The translations under genes were made by a program, and so were the position numbers. From Methanobacterium paludis (lineage in GTDB: Archaea > Methanobacteriota > Methanobacteria > Methanobacteriales > Methanobacteriaceae), in NCBI RefSeq assembly GCF_000214725.1, contig NC_015574.1, forward strand, positions 744,001 through 808,000: DNA of 64,000 nt. The letters run 5' to 3'. Positions 55,716 to 64,000 of the stretch are shown piece by piece (the stretch's first letter is position 1; every line of letters starts with the position of its first letter). The notes under the pieces are model-generated. The model worked only from the letters and a program-made list of their open reading frames with translations, had not been told where the DNA came from and made no database searches.

Positions 55716-56306
55716 ATGCCGTTATTGAAGGATACAGAGAGAGAACAGTTGAGGCAACTTGTGAAGGCATGCCTACTTGAAATTAGCAAGCTGAAGATCG
55801 AGCTTAAAAAATGTCAAAATGAGTCATTGAAGTCCAGAACCACAGAAAGCATTCAATTCAAAGCAGTTAAAGACGAAGTTCAAAATCAACTCTCCAAAAA
55901 GAATGAAGAGATAAAACAACTTGAAACTAGGTTGGATGAAAAAAATAAGAAATTAGATCAGCTTAAATCTATTGTGGATGAAAAAAATGAGGAAATAAAT
56001 CAGCTTAAATCTATTGTGGATGAAAAAAGTGCTGTTATAAAAGAGCTTGAGAACATCAAGACTTATTTCAAGGCTCTTACAGAAAAACCAAAAAAAGATC
56101 TCACCTCATTCCAGTCTCAAATATACCAGATCCTTCCTGAAGGTGAGGAAACTGAAAATAATCTTTATTCCCATATAAATGAAATAGGGTTCACGGAACT
56201 ATCACGTGAAAACTTCGCACATGCTTTGAGGAACCTTGAAAGAAAGGGATACTTTGAATCCAAGCATAACAATGGCGAAAATATGTGGAAAAAGATAGAT
56301 AAATGA
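55716..56306 (+). CDS. coiled-coil protein with a C-terminal helical/winged domain
   Basis: A 196-residue protein. Residues about 5-115 are a long coiled coil of Lys/Glu heptads that contains a 14-residue unit (QLKSIVDEKNEEIN type) repeated twice. The C-terminal 65 residues, LTSFQSQIYQILPEGEETENN and FTELSRENFAHALRNLERKGYFE, look like a small winged-helix or dimerisation domain. I start at ATG 55716, with GTGTGAT upstream; extending to 55689 would overlap the PAP2 gene without a ribosome site. The family is not recognised. Confidence 0.65.
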   Translation: MPLLKDTEREQLRQLVKACLLEISKLKIELKKCQNESLKSRTTESIQFKAVKDEVQNQLSKKNEEIKQLETRLDEKNKKLDQLKSIVDEKNEEINQLKSIVDEKSAVIKELENIKTYFKALTEKPKKDLTSFQSQIYQILPEGEETENNLYSHINEIGFTELSRENFAHALRNLERKGYFESKHNNGENMWKKIDK

Positions 56307-56620
56307 AATATTCCATACTTTTTTAATCATATTCTTCTAATTTTAATCTATAAATAGAGTAAGACGTTACTTAGAGCTAAAATTTAATTTAAATCATTTT
56401 ATTTTTTGAATTTAATTTGGATCATTTTCATTTTTTCAAATTAACACTTTAAAATAGATTTTTATCAAAAAACAAATATTTTACCTAGAAAATGTATTTT
56501 CTTAAGTGCATTAATTCTTAACACATCAACTCTCCCATTAATCTGCTGAAAATAATCTATCACAAACTATTTATAGAACCTCTAACCCACTAATAGAATA
56601 TAAAGAAAGAGGTGATTATT
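56307..56620 (+). promoter_or_regulatory. intergenic region with the thermosome promoter
   Basis: ACTATTTATAGA (56567-56576) is a TATA box with initiation expected near 56597 and AGAGGTGAT just before the GTG at 56621. No other element, for example a clear heat-shock operator, was seen in the remaining 250 AT-rich bases. Confidence 0.6.
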
Positions 56621-58260
<1,640 letters not shown>

Positions 58261-58264
<4 letters not shown>

Positions 58265-58301
58265 TCTGAATAGATTACATTGTTTTATTCCCATTTTTTT
58301 A
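58261..58301 (+). terminator. terminator of the thermosome gene
   Basis: GTAATCT-GAAT-AGATTAC (58261-58278) is a perfect 7-bp hairpin that includes the TAA stop codon, followed by T-rich TTGTTTTATTCCCATTTTTTT. Confidence 0.7.
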
Positions 58302-58849
58302 AAGTAAAATTCCGGAAACTACTTCAATTTTTATTTTTTTAATTTAATTTTTTTGTTTTTTACAGATTCAATAGTTTAATCAGTTTAGAACTGTATTACC
58401 CTCAATTAGTCCTTTTTTTATTAATTAAAGATATTATATCCTATAAAAACTTTTTTTCAAAATACGTTTAAAAATGTATTTCTACATTTGAATGACGATT
58501 AATTATTTATTACTCATAAATTAACTAACCTAAGCTTGATCAGATATTAAATGAGTAACTGGACATAAAAAAAAGTGTTTTATTGAATATTTATGAATTT
58601 ATATCCTAAACAATAGTTTACAATTTTTGAAAGGATTGAAAAATTTCATACTGTAAACATTCATAATTAGTAATATTAGTTCTCACATAATACTTATTAT
58701 AATAAGTTACAGCAAAATTTATATCTAAAATTATCATGATTAATCACGATTTATAATGATTAATAATAAAAAAATATAAATATTAAAATGAACTTAGTTA
58801 CCATACGGAAAAATTGTTTAAACGTGATTTAAAAATGGTGGGGAAAGAA
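58302..58849. other. intergenic with repeats and the promoter of acs
   Basis: ATGATTAAT is repeated at 58736-58744 and 58756-58764 (period 20), with ATCATGAT palindromic at its left edge. TATAAATA near 58776-58783 is a TATA candidate for acs, and a second candidate (TTTATATCTAAAA) lies near 58719. The repeats lie between the two and could bind a regulator. The remaining DNA is AT-rich. Confidence 0.5.
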
Positions 58850-60751
58850 ATGGAACGCGATACATCCGTTCTTCTAGACGAAAAACGGATCTTCACTCCG
58901 GATACGGAGACATTAGAAAGAGCCAATGTGAAAGATTGGGAAGCTGAAATTGAAAAAGGAAAAGATTTCAAGAAATATTGGGCTGAAAAAGCTGAGCAGT
59001 TCCATTGGTTTAAAAAATGGGACACAGTCCTTGATGACAGCAACAAACCCTTTTACAAATGGTTTGAAGGCGGCAAGATCAACCTGGCCTACAACGCCGT
59101 GGACAGATGGATAAAAACTGAAAAAAGAAACCAGGTTGCAATTCTTTACGTTAACGAACGTGGGCATGAAAGAAAAATGACATACTACGAACTTTATCGT
59201 AGAGTAAACCAGTTTGCAAATGGTTTAAAGAACATGGGTGTCAAAAAGGGAGACAAAGTTTCAATGTACCTTCCAATGTGCCCTGAGCTTATTGTATCAA
59301 TGCTTGCGTGTACCAAGATCGGAGCAGTTCACAGTGTTGTTTACTCAGGACTCAGTGTTGGAGCTTTTGTTGAAAGAATGAATGATGCAAGGGCCAAAAT
59401 CCTTATCACCGCAGATGGAACCTTCAGAAGAGGAAAGATCATAGATCTGAAAAAAATCTCAGACGAAGCCATGCTCCAGTGTCCTACTATAGAAACTGTA
59501 ATTGTGGTAAAGCATACGGGCATCCCTATAGAAATGTCAGATTTAAGTGGAAAAGAAATATTCTACGAAAGGTTTATGGATGAAGAGCCAGCAGAATGTG
59601 AACCTGAACCAATGGACTCAGAGGATCCTCTTTTCATACTGTACACATCAGGAAGTACAGGAAAACCTAAAGGAGTGTTACACACAACTGCAGGTTACAT
59701 GGTCGGGGTTGCAACAACAACCAACGACATATTTGACATACACAACGACGACCTCTGGTGGTGTACGGGTGATGTAGGATGGATTACAGGCCACAGCTAT
59801 GCAATCTATGGTCCGTTACTTCTAGGTACAACTACTCTGATCTATGAAGGCGCACCCGACTACCCTGACCCTGGAGCATGGTGGAGAATAATAGAAAAGT
59901 ATGGGGTTACAAAATTTTACACAGCCCCAACAGCAATCAGACATTTAATGAGATTTGGAAGTAGTTATACTCGTGATTATGATCTTTCATCTCTCAAAGT
60001 ACTTGGAACAGTTGGTGAACCAATAAATCCTGAGGCCTGGATGTGGTTTTACAAGAACGTTGGAAAGGAAAAAGCACCGATAATGGACACATGGTGGCAG
60101 ACGGAGACGGGAATGCATTTGATAGCGCCGTTACCTGCAGCGCCATTGAAACCAGGTTCAGTAACAAGACCATTCCCTGGAATTGATGCAGATGTTGTTG
60201 ATGAAGACGGTAACCCAGTACCTGTTGGAAAAGGAGGATATCTTGTAATAAAGAATCCATGGCCTGCAATGTTCCGTACTTTGTATGAAGATGAACAAAG
60301 GTACCTTGATGTTTATTGGAACCAGATACCTGGAGTTTACAAAGCAGGAGATATGGCAAGGAAGGATGAAAACGGATACTTCTGGATCCAGGGAAGATCG
60401 GATGATGTCCTGAAGATAGCAGGTCATAGGATAGGTACTGCGGAGGTTGAATCGGCTTTTGTAAGCCATCCTGCAGTTGCAGAAGCTGCAGTAATTGGAA
60501 AATCAGACCCAATCAAAGGACAGGTCATAAAAGCATTCCTCATACTTAAAGAGAACTATGTACTTAAAACAAAGCTCATAGGAGATTTAAAACAACATGT
60601 ACGTTATGAACTTGGACCTGTCGCGGTTCTTGGGGAAATAGTACAGGTTGAGAGTCTTCCTAAAACCAGAAGCGGTAAGATCATGAGAAGAGTTTTAAAG
60701 GCAAAAGAGGCAGGGGAAGATATTGGTGATACATCAACACTTGAAGAGTAA
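58850..60751 (+). CDS. acs: acetyl-CoA synthetase (AMP-forming)
   Basis: A 633-residue adenylate-forming enzyme that makes acetyl-CoA from acetate, ATP and CoA. The P-loop-like YTSGSTGKPKGVLHTT and the WWQTETGMHL motif are intact. DMARKDENGYFWIQGRSDDVLKIAGHRIGTAEVES is the hinge region, and KTRSGKIMRR near the C-terminus holds the catalytic lysine that can be acetylated. The start is uncertain: ATG 58850 follows GGTGGGG well, while ATG 58835 also has a GTGAT site. It is followed by the acetate transporter gene after 44 bases. Methanobacterium uses acetate as a carbon source but not for methanogenesis. Confidence 0.95.
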   Translation: MERDTSVLLDEKRIFTPDTETLERANVKDWEAEIEKGKDFKKYWAEKAEQFHWFKKWDTVLDDSNKPFYKWFEGGKINLAYNAVDRWIKTEKRNQVAILYVNERGHERKMTYYELYRRVNQFANGLKNMGVKKGDKVSMYLPMCPELIVSMLACTKIGAVHSVVYSGLSVGAFVERMNDARAKILITADGTFRRGKIIDLKKISDEAMLQCPTIETVIVVKHTGIPIEMSDLSGKEIFYERFMDEEPAECEPEPMDSEDPLFILYTSGSTGKPKGVLHTTAGYMVGVATTTNDIFDIHNDDLWWCTGDVGWITGHSYAIYGPLLLGTTTLIYEGAPDYPDPGAWWRIIEKYGVTKFYTAPTAIRHLMRFGSSYTRDYDLSSLKVLGTVGEPINPEAWMWFYKNVGKEKAPIMDTWWQTETGMHLIAPLPAAPLKPGSVTRPFPGIDADVVDEDGNPVPVGKGGYLVIKNPWPAMFRTLYEDEQRYLDVYWNQIPGVYKAGDMARKDENGYFWIQGRSDDVLKIAGHRIGTAEVESAFVSHPAVAEAAVIGKSDPIKGQVIKAFLILKENYVLKTKLIGDLKQHVRYELGPVAVLGEIVQVESLPKTRSGKIMRRVLKAKEAGEDIGDTSTLEE

Positions 60752-60795
60752 TTGAATCGGGAAAATGAATCTTAAATAAATTTAGGAGTATAAAA

Positions 60796-61398
60796 ATGGT
60801 TGAAAATCAGAATAAGATCACTTTGAAGGATACAACCGCAAACCCCGCACCTCTAGGACTTCTGGGATTTGGACTTACCACAGTCCTTTTGAACTTCCAC
60901 AACGCAGGATTTTATCCCATGAGCAGTATGATACTGTCAATGGGATTTGCCTACGGTGGAATAGCCCAAATAATTGCAAGCGTGATGGAATACAAAAAAG
61001 GTAACACATTTGGAATGGTTGCATTCGGATCATACGGTCTCTTCTGGTGGTCACTGGTGTTCCTCCTGATGGTTCCAAGCATGACGTTTTTCAGCACTGC
61101 GGCCAAATCACCTGTTCAAGCAGCTGATCCCGCATCTCTTGCAGCGTATTTCTTCATGTGGGGAATTTTCACCCTTGGAATGTTTGTTGGAACACTGAAA
61201 AAAGGAAGAGGACTTCAGGTGGTATTCATAACCCTGGCAGTTTTGTTCTTCTTACTTACCGCAGGTGAAATCACTGGAATCAAAACTATAACTTTGATAG
61301 CGGGATATGAGGGTATATTCACAGGTTTAAGTGCTGTGTATGTTGGATTGGCCGAAGTTATAAATGAAGAATACGGTAGAAGAGTTCTGCCAGTATGA
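60796..61398 (+). CDS. acetate uptake transporter (SatP/AceTr family)
   Basis: A 200-residue membrane protein with six hydrophobic segments of the GPR1/FUN34/YaaH family. The signature NPAPLGLLGFGLTTVLLNFHNAG at the start is diagnostic, and the FWWSLVFLLM region is typical. It is probably a channel-like acetate carrier. GGAG precedes the ATG. Its placement after acs makes a two-gene unit for acetate uptake and activation. A terminator follows. Confidence 0.92.
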   Translation: MVENQNKITLKDTTANPAPLGLLGFGLTTVLLNFHNAGFYPMSSMILSMGFAYGGIAQIIASVMEYKKGNTFGMVAFGSYGLFWWSLVFLLMVPSMTFFSTAAKSPVQAADPASLAAYFFMWGIFTLGMFVGTLKKGRGLQVVFITLAVLFFLLTAGEITGIKTITLIAGYEGIFTGLSAVYVGLAEVINEEYGRRVLPV

Positions 61399-61454
61399 TA
61401 ACGGTTGCTTAGGTTGTATACCGCCTCCTAAAATATATATTTGCAACCAGACGT

Positions 61455-61497
61455 GTGATCCTGAGGCCAAGCTTCAGGATCACTTAATCTTATTTTA
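61455..61497 (+). terminator. terminator of the acs-satP unit
   Basis: GTGATCCTGA (61455-61464) and TCAGGATCAC (61474-61483) form a perfect 10-bp stem with a 9-base loop, followed by TTAATCTTATTTT. Confidence 0.85.
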
Positions 61498-61557
61498 AAA
61501 ATAAATCATGATTTGAAACTAAGTTCACGTTTTTAAAGCTTTGAGTTTAACTCGAGT

Positions 61558-61914
61558 TTAATCAATGCTCCAATTGTCTTTTGGTGGCTCTAAAAATACT
61601 ATAGTGATATCCGAACTTCCAATACCCGGGTTTTGAGCGAGATTCTCAATGATCGATTTGAAACCTCTTTTTTCACCTCAGAAGATCTTCCTTTAAACAT
61701 TTTTATCTCAATTACAGTTGCATTTTCTGTTTTGTCCAGCGGGTATTCAAAATGATCTGCATCAAGCTCGTAAAGACTTTGATAAAGATCGTTGATAAAG
61801 ATCGTATTCTGTAATTCATAATTTCTGAACTAGTGCCTTGTGAACTCCATTTATAATAACTTTTTTGTATTCCTCTGATTTCCCTTGGATTATCTCTATT
61901 TTAGCAATTGGCAT
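61558..61914 (-). pseudogene. tautomerase-family gene, decayed
   Basis: The minus-strand frame starts MPIAKIEIIQGKSEEYKK (ATG 61914), closely matching the intact gene at 62093-62488, then meets a TGA after KALVQKL. The remainder, in shifted frames, still matches (EYPLDKTEN, IEIKMFKGRSS, IENLAQNPGIGSSDITI, FLEPPKDNW) down to a TAA at 61558. At least one stop and one frameshift separate it from a working gene. It has the N-terminal proline expected of the tautomerase family, unlike the intact copy. Confidence 0.8.
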
Positions 61915-62092
61915 TAAATCACCTTATTTTTTTAAGATCTATTCCTTATTTACTTGGTTGTTAATTGTTTATTTCTTATTAAGTTTTAGAATAAATGATT
62001 TAGCTCAAAAATTAAAGTTTAAAGTTTTTCAATAGATTTCAATAGAACTGAAAATGGAAGAAATAGGAGAAGGAGAAAATAAGGAATAACCT

Positions 62093-62488
62093 TTAAACAT
62101 CTATTTTAAATCCAAAATCTACTTCACTTCCAGGTTTGCCACCACGAACACCCCAATTTTCCAGAGGTGGTTCAAGGAGAATGATCGTAATGTCACTGCT
62201 AGTTATACCCGGATTTTCAGCCAGATTTTTAACTATTGCCGTGTAAAGTTCTTTTTTAGCTTTTAAAGATCTTCCCTTTAAAATTGTGGCCTCTATGAGT
62301 GTTACGTTATCTGTTCTGTTTGGTGGATATTCTAAGTTATCCTCTGAAAGTTCATAGATTCTTTGGAATCTGTCGTCTTCAGGTATTCCAAAAGCTTCAA
62401 CCAAAGCGTTATGAACTCCATTTAATATTGCTTTTTTATATTCTTCTGATTTTCCTTTCAGGATTTCTATTTTTACGAGTGGACACAT
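62093..62488 (-). CDS. tautomerase-family protein
   Basis: A 131-residue protein of the tautomerase (4-oxalocrotonate tautomerase/MIF-like) superfamily. The beta-alpha-beta units are visible twice: VKIEILKGKSEEYKKAILNGVHNALVEAF and IEATILKGRSLKAKKELYTAIVKNL, with an intact TSSDITIILLEPP at the end. The catalytic Pro should be the first residue after Met removal, but here the start reads Met-Cys-Pro-Leu, so Pro is third. Whether it is active is unclear. GAGG precedes the ATG. A decayed tandem copy lies downstream. Confidence 0.8.
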   Translation of the reverse strand: MCPLVKIEILKGKSEEYKKAILNGVHNALVEAFGIPEDDRFQRIYELSEDNLEYPPNRTDNVTLIEATILKGRSLKAKKELYTAIVKNLAENPGITSSDITIILLEPPLENWGVRGGKPGSEVDFGFKIDV

Positions 62489-62761
62489 TTTCTTAACCTC
62501 TAGGTGCTTTTTTACTCATATTATCATACTTTTAACCTATTTTTTATTTCTTTCTTGGATATTATTACGTTTGTGAATTATATTTGATTCAAGAGCAAAT
62601 TTTGAAGGTTTAATTCAATCTTATACATTCACTATAAAATAATTGTTTACTTTAAGGTAAACAGGGAAAGTAAATTCCTTTAAAATTTTTTTAGATATAA
62701 AACTTTCTACACATTCGAAGACTTTCAAAGCACTAATGGTAATGACTTTGGTGATGAAGTT

Positions 62762-63085
62762 ATGTCTGTTATTAGTTTAACAAATAAAACGGATCTTACT
62801 ATTGATTATTTAATTTTATGTTTGGAAGAACTAAATATTCCCTTTTGGAGATTTAACACCGAAGATTACCTATTTAAGTACTATATTTCAAATTGTCTAA
62901 TGGTTCAATTCACAAATATAAATTATTTTAATGGGATACTTTATAATATTGAGGATATAATTGGTGTTTTTCTTAAAAATGTATTGAAACCTGATTCAAA
63001 TACAGAAATACCAGTTAAAAGAAGAAGATTTGTTAAAAGAGAACAAATTGGGACCATTAAATCTTTATGGGGTGGGTTTGGATAG
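62762..63085 (+). pseudogene. ATP-grasp graspetide-maturase-like fragment
   Basis: The 107-residue product starts VISLTNKTDLTIDYLILCLEELNIPFWRFNTEDY, which resembles the pre-ATP-grasp domain of MvdC/MvdD-type peptide ligases, and ends with KRRRFVKREQIGTIKSLWGGF, like the helix before the ATP-grasp core. The frame stops there; the roughly 200-residue ATP-grasp domain is missing. GGTGAT precedes the ATG, so it could be expressed as a short protein. I regard it as a truncated gene. Confidence 0.5.
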
Positions 63086-63397
63086 AAAAAAGGCTTGGGT
63101 TTCCATTAAAAGATTTTATAATAAAATATTTGGGTTTATATCGTGAAAAATCGTCCTAAAGAAATAAAATGTAGACTCAACTGATGAAGATGTTTTGATC
63201 TCTTAATCTTATTAATGAATTATTGAAAAACGAGGGTAAAGGAGGAGAAAGCCTAATTTGACATATGTATGTTCCAATATACTTTTTCTTAGTTCTTTGA
63301 AATATTCAAAATATCCTTAAAATGGATTATGGGTAATAATATCAGTGTTAACTTATGAATACTTTGAATCTTCTTATTCAATGGAGACATTGGTTCA
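63086..63397. other. intergenic, nothing recognised
   Basis: About 310 bases between the graspetide-like fragment and the 3' end of the marR gene. No frame on the plus strand continues the ATP-grasp homology. The region is AT-rich and probably contains debris. Confidence 0.4.
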
Positions 63398-63838
63398 TTA
63401 TGGAATTTTATTAATGTTTTTATTTACTCTTAATAATATATTTTTAAATGATTCTATTTCCTCATCTGAAAAATTTTGTAACAGTTTTTTAGTCATTTTC
63501 AGGCCTTCTTTATCCATGTCTTCCATTAATTTCTTACATCTAAAAGTTAATTCAATTAAAACTTGTCTACGATCTTTTTCTCCCACAGTTCTCTTTACCA
63601 ATCCCTTTTCTAATAATCTATCGACAGTTCTTGTGGGAGTACTTGTTGCAACACCCAACGTTTTCGCGATTTGTTTCATGGTTTTAGGTTCATCAGTTCC
63701 TATTGCATAAATTGTATTTGCCTCAGTTATAGTTAAATTTTCATAAAGTTTTAATATGTTCTCTTTGTTTGTTTTCATAAGTTTATCGCCTATTTCATCT
63801 AAAAGAACCATTATTAATTCTATATCATTGTCATTCAT
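63398..63838 (-). CDS. MarR-family transcriptional regulator
   Basis: A 146-residue winged-helix regulator. The core TITEANTIYAIGTDEPKTMKQIAKTLGVATSTPTRTVDRLLEKGLVKR is typical, with recognition helix TSTPTRTVDRLL and the wing EKDRRQVLIELT. Terminal helices form the dimer interface. It is divergent from a gene beginning at 63967, and three 16-base iterons lie between them. No Shine-Dalgarno precedes the ATG; a TATA at about 63863-63872 implies a leaderless message. Confidence 0.9.
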   Translation of the reverse strand: MNDNDIELIMVLLDEIGDKLMKTNKENILKLYENLTITEANTIYAIGTDEPKTMKQIAKTLGVATSTPTRTVDRLLEKGLVKRTVGEKDRRQVLIELTFRCKKLMEDMDKEGLKMTKKLLQNFSDEEIESFKNILLRVNKNINKIP

Positions 63839-63909
63839 AATTAATCATTTCTAGTTTTTATGGTATAAATATTCCAATAACTATATATTATGCCTATCAA
63901 ATAGTTTGC

Positions 63910-63955
63910 TATACGTAATATTTGTTATACGTAATATTTATTATATGGAATATTG
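63910..63955. promoter_or_regulatory. three 16-bp iterons, candidate MarR operator
   Basis: TATACGTAATATTT occurs at 63910-63923 and 63926-63939 with a 16-base period, and a third copy TTATATGGAATATT is in phase near 63941-63954. The array sits between the divergent marR gene and the gene starting at 63967, about 12 bases before its start. A regulator could repress both. Confidence 0.6.
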
Positions 63956-63966
63956 AAGGATAGATT

Positions 63967-64000
63967 ATGGAAATTGATAAAACAATTAAATCAAAAATTA
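63967..64000 (+). CDS. start of an unidentified gene (partial)
   Basis: ATG 63967 follows AAGGAT and reads MEIDKTIKSKI to the window edge. Only 11 residues are visible, so no family can be named. Its divergence from marR and the iterons between them suggest a MarR-controlled gene, commonly a transporter or an oxidoreductase. Confidence 0.4.
   Translation, partial: MEIDKTIKSKI

Overview
The window reads as chromosome of a hydrogenotrophic methanogen of the order Methanobacteriales, most likely Methanobacterium or a close relative. The evidence is low GC, archaeal TATA promoters with strong GGTGAT/GGAGG ribosome sites, pseudomurein-binding repeats (found only where the wall is pseudomurein), methanogen-specific families (DUF2098, DUF2115), a group II chaperonin, archaeal GHMP-type shikimate kinase, CbiD, and what looks like the end of the F420 gene cofH. 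No rRNA, tRNA or CRISPR array was seen.

Layout. 0-5.5 kb: housekeeping genes (cofH tail, cyclophilin-like protein, deoC, elp3, an M50/CBS membrane protease, a PRC-barrel protein, DUF2098). 5.8-9 kb: a secreted beta-helix adhesin, followed by about 1 kb of AT-rich DNA. 10-11.7 kb: a coiled-coil protein and a flavodoxin/ferredoxin gene broken by one TGA. 11.9-21 kb: a defence-like island with a type I restriction-modification locus in the order hsdR, TPR-EVE-nuclease fusion, ribbon-helix-helix-like protein, hsdS, hsdM, then a DUF3800 gene. 21-22.9 kb: an almost protein-free stretch with two pairs of related small structured RNAs on the minus strand (A1/A2 and B1/B2), a possible fifth RNA (C), a cloverleaf-like leader (D) in front of a DUF2188 gene, and gene debris. 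22.9-24.4 kb: an operon of a CPBP protease, an XRE regulator and a DUF2178 membrane protein. 24.8-30.4 kb: small genes (NYN nuclease, HepT-like), three tandem DUF2115 paralogues and a Ski2/Hel308-like helicase. 30.8-33.5 kb: moaC, cbiD and a mini-thioredoxin. 34.4-36.2 kb: two PepSY-like membrane proteins and a decayed transposase. 36.4-44.7 kb: a 2,315-residue cell-wall protein with pseudomurein-binding repeats and a C39-type cysteine peptidase domain, then a TPR protein. 45-51.9 kb: shikimate kinase, chorismate mutase, S17e, aspartate kinase, dapA, dapB, a PLD/OB protein and asd. 52-55 kb: a surface-protein cluster resembling WxL/DUF916 loci of Gram-positive bacteria, with a 106-bp MITE inside it. 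55-61.4 kb: PAP2 phosphatase, coiled-coil protein, thermosome, acetyl-CoA synthetase and an acetate transporter. 61.5-64 kb: decaying tautomerase and ATP-grasp genes and a MarR regulator with operator-like iterons.

How the genes work together. The shikimate kinase to asd run joins aromatic amino-acid and lysine/threonine biosynthesis. The acs-satP pair imports and activates acetate, a carbon source for these autotrophs. The two adhesins, the PepSY-like proteins and the WxL-like cluster form the cell surface. The best candidate for something undescribed is the small-RNA cluster at 21.0-22.9 kb: A1 and A2 are 67 nt each, align without gaps, and differ by three compensatory base-pair changes in the central hairpin. 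The second candidate is the TPR-EVE-nuclease protein embedded in the type I R-M locus.
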